Made by a program: the position numbers and the translations under genes
Notes under the pieces: generated by a model
Databases searched by the model: none
Told to the model about the DNA's origin: nothing
Seen by the model: only the letters and a program-made list of their open reading frames with translations
Shown here: positions 18,080 to 25,938 of the stretch, piece after piece
Layout: the number at the start of each line of letters is the position of its first letter
How positions within the stretch are numbered: position 1 is the stretch's first letter
Source: Nostoc sp. NOS(2021)
Lineage (GTDB): Bacteria > Cyanobacteriota > Cyanobacteriia > Cyanobacteriales > Nostocaceae
Direction of reading: 5' to 3'
DNA: 64,000 bases
Assembly: GCF_017115025.1 (NCBI RefSeq)
Contig: NZ_JABXKM010000130.1
Span: 62,001 to 126,000 of the forward strand

Positions 18080-18502
18080 GTGGCGTACTGGGTGAGAATC
18101 CTTTACGAGAGGAGAGAATATGTAGTGAATTTTGAGCGTGTCCATGCTTTTTGTTATGAAGTGAATGGCAGGGTTACTTTTTGGTTGCCCGATAGTGCCA
18201 TTCCAATAGTGATTCACCCGCAAACTAACTTAGAAGATTATCAAAAGATTCTTGATTATTTAGAATGTGTGACGGGGTTAAAATTAGATCATGCCTACTG
18301 GGTGAAAATTATTTACGAAAAAAACGAATATGTAATTAATCTCAACTGCATCAGTTCCTTTTGTCATGAACCGAACGGCAGGATAACTTTTTGGTTGCCA
18401 GATGGCACTATCCCCATCATTATTAACCCTGTGAGTAATCCCGAATCCTATGAAAAAGTCGTGCAATACATTAAGGAAGCAACAGGATATTCTTTGTCTT
18501 AG
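18080..18502 (+). CDS. Hypothetical protein made of two duplicated about 70-aa units
   Basis: A 140-aa protein of two homologous halves: AYWVRILYERREYVVNF...GRVTFWLPDSAIPIVI and AYWVKIIYEKNEYVINL...GRITFWLPDGTIPIII. Each unit looks like a small beta-rich domain ending in a helix (YQKILDYLECVTG, YEKVVQYIKEATG), so the gene arose by internal duplication. The start is GTG at 18080 with GAGGAG about ten bases upstream. No family is recognised. The downstream Uma2 gene begins 36 bp after the stop on the same strand, so the two may be cotranscribed. Confidence 0.65.
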   Translation: MAYWVRILYERREYVVNFERVHAFCYEVNGRVTFWLPDSAIPIVIHPQTNLEDYQKILDYLECVTGLKLDHAYWVKIIYEKNEYVINLNCISSFCHEPNGRITFWLPDGTIPIIINPVSNPESYEKVVQYIKEATGYSLS

Positions 18503-18538
18503 TATTAATTGTTAACGTGAGACACGAGGAAAGATTCA

Positions 18539-19129
18539 ATGAATACTGTTGTGCTTAATCTAGAACCGATTGCTCATTTAACCGATGAGCAATTTTATCA
18601 ATTGTGTATTGCCAATAGCGATTTAAGCCTGGAAATGAATGGAGCCGGAGAATTAATAATTGTGCCACCAGTAGGAGGAGAAAGCGGAAACCAAGAAGCA
18701 GATTTAATTACAGACTTAAATAATTGGAATCGTCAAGTTAAATTAGGCAAAGTTTTTAGTTCTTCAACTATCTTTATACTTCCAAATGGTGCAAAACGTT
18801 CCCCTGATGCGGCTTGGGTAAAGTTGGAACGGTGGGAAGCTTTAACACTAGAAGAACGAAAAAAATTTCCGCCACTTGTACCCGATTTTGCAATTGAACT
18901 GCGTTCCGAAACAGATGTCTGGCGACAAGCCGCTACGCGTCTACGGCTTGCACCTATCCAAGCGAAAATGAGGGAATACATAGAAAATGGTTTGCGTTTA
19001 GGTTGGCTAATTAATCCTCAAGATAACCAAGTGGAAGTTTACCGACTTTTGAAAGCTGTAGAAGTTATTCAAATGCCGGCGATTCTTTCTGGAGAAGATA
19101 TATTACCTGGATTTGAGTTGCAAGTATAG
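18539..19129 (+). CDS. Uma2 family (DUF820) protein with in-frame repeat insertion
   Basis: A 196-aa typical Uma2 protein: FYQLCIANSDLSLEMNGAGE, VPPVGGESGNQEADL, LPNGAKRSPDAAWVKLERWE, PPLVPDFAIELRSETD, then KMREYIENGLRLGWLINPQ and SGEDILPGFEL. The restriction-nuclease-like motif residues (D in SPDAAW, E in IELRS) are intact. Between RSETD and KMREY there is an extra stretch (about VWRQAATRLRLAP) encoded by the dispersed repeat at 18914-18951. This lengthens the usual short linker but keeps the frame. Function within the family is unknown. Confidence 0.85.
   Translation: MNTVVLNLEPIAHLTDEQFYQLCIANSDLSLEMNGAGELIIVPPVGGESGNQEADLITDLNNWNRQVKLGKVFSSSTIFILPNGAKRSPDAAWVKLERWEALTLEERKKFPPLVPDFAIELRSETDVWRQAATRLRLAPIQAKMREYIENGLRLGWLINPQDNQVEVYRLLKAVEVIQMPAILSGEDILPGFELQV
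18914..18951. repeat. Small dispersed repeat inserted in frame in a Uma2 gene
   Basis: GATGTCTGGCGACAAGCCGC continues as TACGCGTCTACG, including the ACGCGT palindrome. It matches the copy at 19673-19711 (opposite strand) apart from a few substitutions, and the first part of 14434-14465. Confidence 0.7.
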
Positions 19130-19183
19130 GTAGTCCATAAGCCTGATGGCATGAATTTACTTACTGCATTGTTCACAATTTTG

Positions 19184-19849
19184 TCATTCCGGGGGTAAAA
19201 GCCCAATTAATTCTCCAAGGCGCTTCAAGATACTGAGTACTTGGTGTAGTTCTGAATCACGTTCAATTGATAGCGCATAAGATCGTGCATACCAAGGATG
19301 TTCTTGTTGAATCAATTTGATAAAAACAAATTCCCTACCGTTGATTAGTAAACCAAAAGTTGCTTTTGCAGGATTTGGACGATCAAGCATATAAGCGAGT
19401 GCTTGAGGTAGGGCTGTCATCACATCAAATTTACTGCTTTTAGATTCGATGACAAGTACCCAAAAACGTTTTTGGATGACAAGAACATCAATATTTCCTT
19501 TAACGATAATGCTTTCGTCTTCAGCAGAAATCTCCACAGAAGTCTCGGTTTCAATCTCAAAAGGAGGTTGATAAAACCCAGCTAAATCGAGTAAAGGAGA
19601 CAGCACTACCATCTTTACCGCTTCTTCTGACATCAGACGGTGCTTATTCAAGTTTAAATAGTTGCTTTTGACTCGCGCGTAGACGCGTAACGGCTTGTCG
19701 TTAGACATCGCTTGCTTTTCACTATCAGTCAGAGTTGGTAAATTTTCTGTCCATTCTGTAAAAAAGTTGGTGTCTGTGGCAAGTTGCAAACCAAATTTTT
19801 CTTCTAATTCGTAAAGACTGATATCTCTAGCTGGGATTGCTTGAACCAT
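19184..19849 (-). CDS. HsdR N-terminal-like / PD-(D/E)XK nuclease-fold protein
   Basis: A 221-aa protein resembling the stand-alone HsdR_N-type proteins common in cyanobacteria. The nuclease-fold core is visible: EEAVKMVVLSPLLDLAGFY, then IVKGNIDVLVIQKRFWVLVIESK, the D...ExK motif, followed by LPQALAYML and ATFGLLINGREFVFIKL. No helicase or specificity subunit is nearby, so it is not part of a complete type I restriction system here. A stretch around MSNDKPLRVYAR is encoded by a dispersed repeat at 19673-19711 and keeps the frame. It converges with the Uma2 gene. Confidence 0.75.
   Translation of the reverse strand: MVQAIPARDISLYELEEKFGLQLATDTNFFTEWTENLPTLTDSEKQAMSNDKPLRVYARVKSNYLNLNKHRLMSEEAVKMVVLSPLLDLAGFYQPPFEIETETSVEISAEDESIIVKGNIDVLVIQKRFWVLVIESKSSKFDVMTALPQALAYMLDRPNPAKATFGLLINGREFVFIKLIQQEHPWYARSYALSIERDSELHQVLSILKRLGELIGLLPPE
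19673..19711. repeat. Small dispersed repeat inserted in frame in the HsdR_N-like gene
   Basis: On the minus strand it reads GCGATGTCTAACGACAAGCC then GTTACGCGTCTACGCGCGA, the same family as 18914-18951, 760 bp away in the neighbouring gene. Confidence 0.7.
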
Positions 19850-20065
19850 AATCTAAAATTCTGAATAGTGTTGCCATATCAACAAAAATCAAAGAATATA
19901 TCTTTAAAAATGAGCGATCGCTTTTAAACGAATGCTGTTTACCTCCTGACTCGCGATCGCACAAACCCCTATTTTCTCCTCAGTTTCCGAAAGTTTGTGA
20001 TCTACTGAATGTAAAAGTTTGTAACCAATTGGATAATTCCTAAAACTTAGCCGTAATTCTACATA

Positions 20066-20168
20066 TAGGACTCTTATTGGATTTTTGAAATATACATAGG
20101 GTGTCTTGGGAAAACGTAACGCACCCTAAATATACTTAGACTTTTTCAAAAATCAAATCGGATTCCTA
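20066..20168. mobile_element. MITE-like inverted-repeat element
   Basis: TAGGACTCTTATTGGATTTT at the left matches the complement of the right end (TAGGAATCCGATTTGATTTT on the other strand) over about 25 bp with a few mismatches. The interior is 50 bp and holds GGGTGTC/AACGCACCC pairing. No coding capacity. It occupies the middle of the 390-bp gap before the FG-GAP gene; the rest of that gap (19850-20065) holds GCGATCGC octamers only. Confidence 0.6.
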
Positions 20169-20239
20169 CAGGTGCGTAGTTTTATCGTGCAATATTACTA
20201 TGTGCAACTTTGGTAGTGTCTTAATCAAGGAAAACAGCT

Positions 20240-20773
20240 ATGCAACATAACACTGACTTTAATGGCGACGGCTTAAGCGACTTCATCCGCCAAGAAAAAG
20301 GTACAGCGGTGGATGGCATTCGTGATGTTGAAGTATATCTGTCCAAAGGAAACGGTACCTTTAATCCAGGCATCCCTTTAATAGATGCCTTTGCTGCAAA
20401 CGGGAACGTTGCCAATCTGATTACAGGAGACTTTAATGGCGACGGCTTAAGCGACTTCATCCGCCAAGAAAAAGGTACAGCGGTGGATGGCATTCGTGAT
20501 GTTGAAGTATATCTGTCCAAAGGAAACGGTACCTTTAATCCAGGCATCCCTTTAATAGATGCCTTTGCTGCAAACGGGAACGTTGCCAATCTGATTACAG
20601 GAGACTTTAATGGCGACGGCTTAAGCGACTTCATCCGCCAAGAAAAAGGTACAGCGGTGGATGGCATTCGTGATGTTGAAGTATATCTGTCCAAAGGAAA
20701 CGGCATCTTTAATTCGGGCATCCCTTTGATAGATGCCTTTGCTGCGAACGGGAACGTTGCCAATCTGGTATAG
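20240..20773 (+). CDS. FG-GAP/VCBS-repeat protein of three near-identical 58-aa units
   Basis: A 177-aa protein made almost wholly of three tandem 174-bp (58-aa) units. Each holds the calcium-binding-like DFNGDGLSDFIRQE motif of FG-GAP/VCBS beta-propeller blades, followed by GIRDVEVYLSKGNG and DAFAANGNVANL. Units one and two are identical by eye at DNA level; unit three differs at a few bases near its end. AAGG precedes the ATG at 20240. No signal peptide is present, and three blades are too few for a closed propeller. It may be a fragment of a larger surface protein or part of an oligomer. A bidirectional terminator follows. Confidence 0.7.
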   Translation: MQHNTDFNGDGLSDFIRQEKGTAVDGIRDVEVYLSKGNGTFNPGIPLIDAFAANGNVANLITGDFNGDGLSDFIRQEKGTAVDGIRDVEVYLSKGNGTFNPGIPLIDAFAANGNVANLITGDFNGDGLSDFIRQEKGTAVDGIRDVEVYLSKGNGIFNSGIPLIDAFAANGNVANLV

Positions 20774-20801
20774 AGGCTAAACCTAGAAAAACTGTCATCT
20801 A

Positions 20802-20899
20802 GTCATACCGTTTCACTTTAAGATTGATATAAATAGGCAGCATGGGGAAAGAATTAGAGACTAATCATTTGTATCAGGCATTTCGTGAAATGGTATGAC
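20802..20899. mobile_element. MITE-like element with 15-bp inverted ends
   Basis: GTCATACCGTTTCAC (20802-20816) and GTGAAATGGTATGAC (20885-20899) are complements with one mismatch. The 98-bp element has no frame. It lies in the space after the FG-GAP gene. Confidence 0.65.
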
Positions 20900-20970
20900 A
20901 AGTAGCCTAAAAGTATTGCTCTGAATAGCTTTCGGTAGTATGCACTTAGCTGAAAGCCACATTCAACACA

Positions 20971-21020
20971 AAAAGAAGCCCCACGTCTCATCCGTCAGGG
21001 GAGCGTGGCGCTTATTTTTG
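20971..21020. terminator. Bidirectional terminator between convergent genes
   Basis: CCACG (20981-20985) pairs with CGTGG (21004-21008). The stem is flanked on one side by AAAAAGAAGC and on the other by GCTTATTTTTG, so each strand has a T-rich tail. It sits between the FG-GAP gene (+) and the ROK gene (-). Confidence 0.6.
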
Positions 21021-21026
21021 TTTTAG

Positions 21027-21923
21027 CTAAAATCCCGAATAGAGTTGCCATGCCAACTTTGCTGCACCTACTATCCCAGCAAAATTGCCTAACTCTGCTG
21101 GCAATATTTGTAAACCCGCCCGTGATAAAGGCTGCACTCGCTTCTCAATTTCTGCCTTCACACCTGGTAAGAAAAACTCAAAGCTGCCACTTATACCGCC
21201 ACCAATGACGATCGCTTGCGGTGTGAGTACATAAATCAAACTCGTCAAACCAATTCCCAAATTATTACCATATTCTTGCCAAAAAGTCAAGGCTGCGGCA
21301 TCTCCTTGTTGGGCAAGAAAACCCAATTCGACGGGTTCCTTGAGAGTGCGGCGGCGAATTGCAGTGGCACAGGCATATTGTTCCAAAGAGCCTTGATTGC
21401 CACTATTACAAATTGGGCCATCAGGATTTAATGAAATTAAACCCAATTCCCCGGCGGCTCCTTGATGTCCAACAAATAGTTTGCCATCCAGGATAATTGC
21501 GCCACCAACCCCAGTTCCTAAAGTTAGCAGAATCAGATTTTGAAAGTGGCGACCGGCTCCCAACCAAGCTTCTCCCAAAAGAGCGCAATTAGCATCGTTA
21601 GCGATCGCAGTCGGTTTGCCAGTTTTAGCTTCTAACCAGTCTGCTAAAGGCACATCGCGCCATTCAGGTAAGTTAATCGCGATTTTGGCAATGCGTCCTG
21701 CTGCATCGGCTGGGCCAGGAGTACCAACACCAATCGCAACAGTTTGATTATCTGGATCAATTTGAGCGATCGCATCTACCATCACTGCCAGCACCGCCCC
21801 TGGTGTTGTCGGTTGGGGAGCTGCCACAGTCAAAGATAAGAGACAAGTACCATCGGGTGTAAAACGCCCCAGCTTAATAGCTGTTCCTCCCACATCAATG
21901 CCAATTACTTGAGAACTCACCAC
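21027..21923 (-). CDS. ROK-family sugar kinase (glucokinase-like)
   Basis: A 298-aa cytosolic ROK kinase. The phosphate-1 motif is IGIDVGGTAIKLG, the catalytic region is AIANDANCALLGEAWLGAG, followed by LTLGTGVGGAIILDG and an adenosine motif near AIVIGGGISGS. The usual zinc-binding CxCGxxGCxE segment is degenerate (CNSGNQGSLEQYA): the second and third metal cysteines are serines or absent. This occurs in some ROK members but leaves zinc binding doubtful. The start is GTG at 21923 with GAGG upstream. The likely substrate is glucose; N-acylated hexosamines are alternatives. Confidence 0.88.
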   Translation of the reverse strand: MVSSQVIGIDVGGTAIKLGRFTPDGTCLLSLTVAAPQPTTPGAVLAVMVDAIAQIDPDNQTVAIGVGTPGPADAAGRIAKIAINLPEWRDVPLADWLEAKTGKPTAIANDANCALLGEAWLGAGRHFQNLILLTLGTGVGGAIILDGKLFVGHQGAAGELGLISLNPDGPICNSGNQGSLEQYACATAIRRRTLKEPVELGFLAQQGDAAALTFWQEYGNNLGIGLTSLIYVLTPQAIVIGGGISGSFEFFLPGVKAEIEKRVQPLSRAGLQILPAELGNFAGIVGAAKLAWQLYSGF

Positions 21924-22121
21924 ATTAAAATCCTCACAGCAAGCCGCAAATTTTCGACTTTAACAAGCATCGTAGTACAGCTTTGCACAAGTTCGTAGTC
22001 AATAAAATAGCCACGTAGCAAACCTCTGCGCCCCTGGAGCGTTGAAATTTCACCCCTGAATTCGCCACAATTTTCCGCAAATCTGTACTTAGCGTCTTGG
22101 CGGGAAAAAATTCTAAATTTT

Positions 22122-22331
22122 CTATTCTATTGAGTGCGAGTCGTTTTCATCCCCAATCTTAAGACGCGGGACTTTAAACTCCGATTTCTGTAAATTAGCA
22201 ACAGTCGTGGTGCGGAAACTCGATTGCTCCTGCCAAGCAGTAATTGGCGCACCTCTTAAGATACCAGCAAGAGCAACGGAAAGGATAAACCCGCCAGTAG
22301 CGGCAGCAATTAACGTTAGGTTATCTTTCAT
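22122..22331 (-). CDS. Small membrane-anchored hypothetical protein
   Basis: A 69-aa protein with one N-terminal hydrophobic helix (LIAAATGGFILSVALAGIL) and a polar, basic-then-acidic tail ending DENDSHSIE. No family is recognised. The ATG at 22331 follows GAGAGA. It could be a short accessory subunit or an anchored peptide. It lies just downstream of a heptamer repeat block on the same strand as the peptide permease gene. Confidence 0.5.
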   Translation of the reverse strand: MKDNLTLIAAATGGFILSVALAGILRGAPITAWQEQSSFRTTTVANLQKSEFKVPRLKIGDENDSHSIE

Positions 22332-22351
22332 ACAAATCTCTCTATTGTTTA

Positions 22352-22460
22352 TTTGTCCTTTGTCCTTTGTCCTTTGTCCTTTGTCCTTTGTCCAAAACTA
22401 ATGACTAATGACTAATGACCAATGACCAATGACTAATGACCAATGACCAATGACCAATGA
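22352..22460. repeat. Two adjoining heptamer arrays, TTTGTCC and AATGACY
   Basis: Six copies of TTTGTCC (about 22352-22393) are followed by about nine copies of AATGAC(T/C), ending one base before the stop codon of the 22461 permease gene. Confidence 0.9.
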
Positions 22461-23357
22461 TTACTTTCGGATTCTATTTTCTCTCCGTAATCGGGGATTG
22501 ACAAATTCATTTAACCCCTCACCAAGTAGTGATAACCCTACTACCATAAATGTCATCGTTAAACCAGGGAAAAGCGTAGTCCACCAAATGCCAGTAGGTA
22601 GAGCTTCTAGGGCTTGTTTTAAATCATGTCCCCATTCTGGCACTTCTTCGGGAAGTCCTAGCCCCAAAAAACCCAAACCGCCCAACACCAAAATCGCATC
22701 AGCGGCGTTGAGTGTGAATAGGACGGGTACGCTTTGAATGACGTTGAAAAACAGATAACGAGAAAGCACAACCCAAGTGGAAGCGCCCATTGCTTGAGCA
22801 GCTTCGATGAACACTTCAGTTTTCACGCTAACGGTGTGGTTGCGAACAACGCGATAATATTGGGGGATGTAAGCAATGCTAATAGCGATCGCTGCATTTA
22901 ATATCCCACGCCCCACCACAAAGGCCAGTGTCACAGACAGCAGTAGCCCCGGTAGAGTGTAGATGCTATCCATAATAAACAGCAACACTTTATCCAATTT
23001 CCCGCCGAGATAACCACTCAGCATCCCCAAAGGCACACCGATAATCATACTCAGCGATGTTGCCAAAATCACCACCAGCAAAGCAGCTTGAGCGCCAAAC
23101 AATGTCCGGGAAAACACATCATAACCCAGGCGACTAGTACCAAACCAATGTTTAGCTGAGGGTGGCTCGTGAATTGGATTTGAGAGAAAATCTTTCGGGT
23201 TTTGCAGCCATCCCCAAGCCTGGAATACGGGAGCGAAGAATGCCAGGAAGATGAAAAAGAGGGTAATGGCTAACCCGATAAGCATGAGTTTTTGGGAAAG
23301 ATTGGAAGTTTTGGCAAACTGTAAAAATGTCGGTAGTCGCCGTTTTGTAATGGCCAT
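22461..23357 (-). CDS. ABC transporter permease, DppC/OppC type
   Basis: A 298-aa inner-membrane permease of a peptide/nickel-type importer. It has an N-terminal OppC domain (LMLIGLAITLFFIFLAFFAP) and HWFGTSRLGYDVFSRTLFGA, the diagnostic HxxGTDxxGRD-like motif of this family. The ATPase-docking loop EAAQAMGASTWVVLSRYLF follows, then LGLGLPEEVPEWGHDL. The ATG at 23357 (MAITKRRL) is preferred to an upstream in-frame start at 23381. Partner genes (DppB, ATPases, binding protein) are not adjacent. The gene ends directly against heptamer arrays. Confidence 0.92.
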   Translation of the reverse strand: MAITKRRLPTFLQFAKTSNLSQKLMLIGLAITLFFIFLAFFAPVFQAWGWLQNPKDFLSNPIHEPPSAKHWFGTSRLGYDVFSRTLFGAQAALLVVILATSLSMIIGVPLGMLSGYLGGKLDKVLLFIMDSIYTLPGLLLSVTLAFVVGRGILNAAIAISIAYIPQYYRVVRNHTVSVKTEVFIEAAQAMGASTWVVLSRYLFFNVIQSVPVLFTLNAADAILVLGGLGFLGLGLPEEVPEWGHDLKQALEALPTGIWWTTLFPGLTMTFMVVGLSLLGEGLNEFVNPRLRRENRIRK

Positions 23358-23381
23358 AAAGCGATCGCCTGGATCAAGCAA

Positions 23382-23606
23382 GATACGCTGACTATTTTAC
23401 ATATCAGATGGGGGATTGGGAATTGGGGATTGGCAATTGGGCATTAGATATCTTGCAAAAGTCCCTAACACCCTACCCCTTAATTCCCTCCGCGCTCTTC
23501 GAGAGGGGAGACAAAGCGTAGCTTAGGCGGGGTGGGGTTCTTATTTGTGATTTATCCAAGAGGTCTATTGGTTATTTCTCCCTCATCTCCCTCATCCCCC
23601 CATTCC
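23382..23606. other. Repeat-rich intergenic region
   Basis: It contains GGGATTGGGAATTGGGGATT-type units (23410-23445), a C/G-rich possible MITE (ACCCTACCCC near 23470 with GGGGTGGGGT near 23530) and CTCCCTCAT units before the 23607 gene. No open frame has family features. Confidence 0.4.
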
Positions 23607-24977
23607 CTAAAGATTACTTTCAATCAACTGGCGGTATTCGCTCTTTTGCTTCACGCCTTTGACTTCTTTCACCATTTCCTTATTTTTGAACAATTGAACT
23701 GTTGGCGTTCCTGTCACACCAGCATTTTCAGCAATATCTCGGTCTTTGTCGATATCAATTTCCACAAAGTGAATTTTGCTGTCAAATTCATCCACTACTT
23801 TATTTAAAATTGGCTTCAGGGTATGACAAGGGCCACAACCAGGAGAGACGTATTTAACAAGGAGTAAGCGATCGCTTTCATGGAACAATTTCCGTAAAGC
23901 ATAACCTCCTTCATGGCGCGTCCCATTCAAATTAAATCCAGCTTCTTCCTCAGCTTCAGTCTTTTTGGCTGGCTGATGTTCTAATTCATTATCTGCTGTT
24001 TCTGCCTGTTGATGGAATTCTTGAATCAAGCCACTGGATGACAACCAACGTTCTGCCAACATCGCCGCCATACAGCCAGTACCCGCAGCCGTTATTGCTT
24101 GCCGAAACTCATGATCTTGGACATCGCCAGCAGCAAAAACGCCTTCTACACTGGTTTCCACAGTACCGTGCTTGGTGACAACGTAACCCACTTCATCCAG
24201 TTCTAATTGACCTTTAAATAGAGAGGTATTGGGACTGTGACCAACGGCGTAGAATAAACCCTTAGCGTGCAGTTTGCTTTCTTCACCAGTTTTAGTATTG
24301 CGGACTTTCACCCCTTCCATATGACCGTTACCGAAGATATTCACGGCTTCTGTGTTCCAATGCACTTGGATTTTTGGGTTGCTCAAAACCCTGTCTTGCA
24401 TGGCTTTAGAAGCCCGCATCTTATCGGTGCGTACCAACATATTCACCTTAGAACCGTATTTGGTGAGGTAAATTGACTCTTCCGCGGCCGAGTCGCCAGC
24501 ACCAATCACAGCCAATTCTGCGCCGTGGAAAATTGGTGTTGCACCATCGCAAATCGCACAAGCGGAAATACCCCGACTCCAAAATTCATGTTCGTTGGGT
24601 AAACCTAAACGCTTTGCTGTTGCACCAGTAGCAATGACAATGCTGTTGGTTTTAATTTCCCTTTCTTGCGATCGCACTGTAAAGGGACGCTGACTCAAGT
24701 CAACTGATATAACATCTTCAGTATATAGTTCAGCCCCCCAGCGCTCCGCCTGCGCCTTCATCTGATCCATCAGTTCCGGCCCGGTAATCCCTTGGGGAAA
24801 CCCTGGAAAGTTCTCAACTTCCGTTGTTGTCATTAGTTGCCCACCAGGCAAACCCCCGGCTTGGAAACCTTCAAATACAACGGGTTTCAGGTTAGCGCGT
24901 CCCGCATAAATTGCGGCTGTGTACCCTGCTGGTCCAGAACCGATAATTACCAAGTTTTCTACTGTCGGGTTAGTCAT
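23607..24977 (-). CDS. NADPH-thioredoxin reductase fused to thioredoxin (NTRC type)
   Basis: A bifunctional 456-aa enzyme that uses NADPH to reduce 2-Cys peroxiredoxins and other targets. The reductase domain (about residues 1-320) has the FAD motif [17 protein letters not shown], the redox pair ACAICDG, the NADPH motif [11 protein letters not shown] and [21 protein letters not shown] linker of about 50 residues leads to a C-terminal thioredoxin with CGPC ([13 protein letters not shown]). This fusion is typical of cyanobacteria and plastids. The ATG at 24977 ([10 protein letters not shown]) is taken as start, with a slightly longer alternative at 24995. No redox partner gene is adjacent. Confidence 0.95.
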   Translation of the reverse strand: MTNPTVENLVIIGSGPAGYTAAIYAGRANLKPVVFEGFQAGGLPGGQLMTTTEVENFPGFPQGITGPELMDQMKAQAERWGAELYTEDVISVDLSQRPFTVRSQEREIKTNSIVIATGATAKRLGLPNEHEFWSRGISACAICDGATPIFHGAELAVIGAGDSAAEESIYLTKYGSKVNMLVRTDKMRASKAMQDRVLSNPKIQVHWNTEAVNIFGNGHMEGVKVRNTKTGEESKLHAKGLFYAVGHSPNTSLFKGQLELDEVGYVVTKHGTVETSVEGVFAAGDVQDHEFRQAITAAGTGCMAAMLAERWLSSSGLIQEFHQQAETADNELEHQPAKKTEAEEEAGFNLNGTRHEGGYALRKLFHESDRLLLVKYVSPGCGPCHTLKPILNKVVDEFDSKIHFVEIDIDKDRDIAENAGVTGTPTVQLFKNKEMVKEVKGVKQKSEYRQLIESNL

Positions 24978-25231
24978 GATCATATATAAACTCATAACGA
25001 CTACGCTTAATATAGCATAATAAACTGTGATTGGCTATGCCCAAAGCAGGCATCGCAAGTTAGAAAAATCAGGAATATCGTGAGAGCGATCGCAGGTTGC
25101 CACTTGAAAGGATTCTGGATTGTGTAACCGCATCTACCCAAACTTTTTTTCTGAAGGTGATAGGAAAGCGATCGCAGGTGGGTAAGTTACATCTAGAACA
25201 CCCAATCACTTCCTACTCACGGAAAACACTT

Positions 25232-25792
25232 ATGAAAACCGAATTAAAAGCCAAGTTTCTCCAACACATCCTCGCCAAGAAGAAGGGAGAAGAGGGTTTT
25301 ACACTTATTGAATTACTAGTAGTAATTATCATCATTGGTATTTTATCTGCGATCGCTTTGCCTTCTTTCTTGAACCAAGCTAACAAAGCCAAGCAGTCAG
25401 AAGCTAAAACTTATACAGGTTCGATGAACCGCGCGCAGCAAGCTTATTACTTAGAAAATAATTCATTTACAGCTTCAATTGGTAGTTTAGGACTTGGTAT
25501 TGCAACACAAACCGTAAATTACCAATACGCGGCTGTCACGCTGACGGGCAATAGTGTAGTAACCAACCAAGCAATAGTAAATCTAGCCACTGCGCCTCTC
25601 AAAAGCTATGTTGGTGGTGTAGAGGTGACAAACCAAGCTGCTACCAGTGAAGCTACTACTATAGCTATATTGTGTGAAGCTAGCGCCGCTATGGTTAACG
25701 GTGGTGTAAATGCAGCTGCAGCTGGCTCTCAATTTGCCTACACCGCTGGAGCACCTGTTTGTCCCACCGGCTACACGACTTTGGCTAAGTAA
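25232..25792 (+). CDS. pilA: Type IV major-pilin-like protein (PilA)
   Basis: A 186-aa type IVa prepilin. The ATG at 25232 follows GGAAAA and gives a basic leader ending KKKGEEG, cut before FTLIELLVVIIIIGILSAIA by PilD; Glu5 of the mature protein is present. The variable C-terminal part is rich in Ser, Thr, Ala and Asn and has two cysteines (ILCEAS, APVCPTG) that would close the D-loop. In filamentous cyanobacteria such pili drive hormogonium gliding and DNA uptake. Many Ser/Thr residues make it a plausible target of the three GT41-type transferases nearby. A strong hairpin follows at 25850-25877. A minor pilin is a possible alternative. Confidence 0.9.
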   Translation: MKTELKAKFLQHILAKKKGEEGFTLIELLVVIIIIGILSAIALPSFLNQANKAKQSEAKTYTGSMNRAQQAYYLENNSFTASIGSLGLGIATQTVNYQYAAVTLTGNSVVTNQAIVNLATAPLKSYVGGVEVTNQAATSEATTIAILCEASAAMVNGGVNAAAAGSQFAYTAGAPVCPTGYTTLAK

Positions 25793-25849
25793 TCAATCAA
25801 GGATAAGCAGTATATAAACTGTCTCTCAACTAGATATTTTCCAAATTCC

Positions 25850-25877
25850 AAAGTGGGTAGATGCTTCTATCCACTTT
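25850..25877 (+). terminator. Strong hairpin after pilA
   Basis: AAAGTGGGTAGA pairs with TCTATCCACTTT across a TGCT loop, a 12-bp stem with one G-T pair, followed by ATTTCC. It would end most pilA transcripts and allow limited read-through into the glycosyltransferase gene. Its position also argues against starting that gene at 25861. Confidence 0.65.
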
Positions 25878-25938
25878 ATTTCCATTATGTAAGTCCTTCA
25901 CAATTATATTCCTCATAAAATTTTCTCAGATAATTACA

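Noticed and set aside
19184-19849. A type I restriction-modification system
   Set aside because: Only an HsdR N-terminal-like nuclease domain is present; no helicase, HsdM or HsdS gene is nearby.
20221-20763. Long minus-strand open frame opposite the FG-GAP gene
   Set aside because: It mirrors the repeat structure of the plus-strand gene and has no family motif; the plus strand has the DFNGDG motif and a ribosome-binding site.
20240-20773. 174-bp repeats as a possible CRISPR or minisatellite
   Set aside because: They keep one open frame and encode FG-GAP motifs, so they are coding duplications.
22352-22460. Regular repeats that could be mistaken for a CRISPR array
   Set aside because: Units are seven bases with no spacers, typical of cyanobacterial short tandem repeats. 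The same holds for the arrays at 7420, 43763 and 49345.
25097-25231. N-terminal extension of the pilin
   Set aside because: The extension would place 45 residues before the prepilin leader. The ATG at 25232 gives a normal leader and cleavage site.
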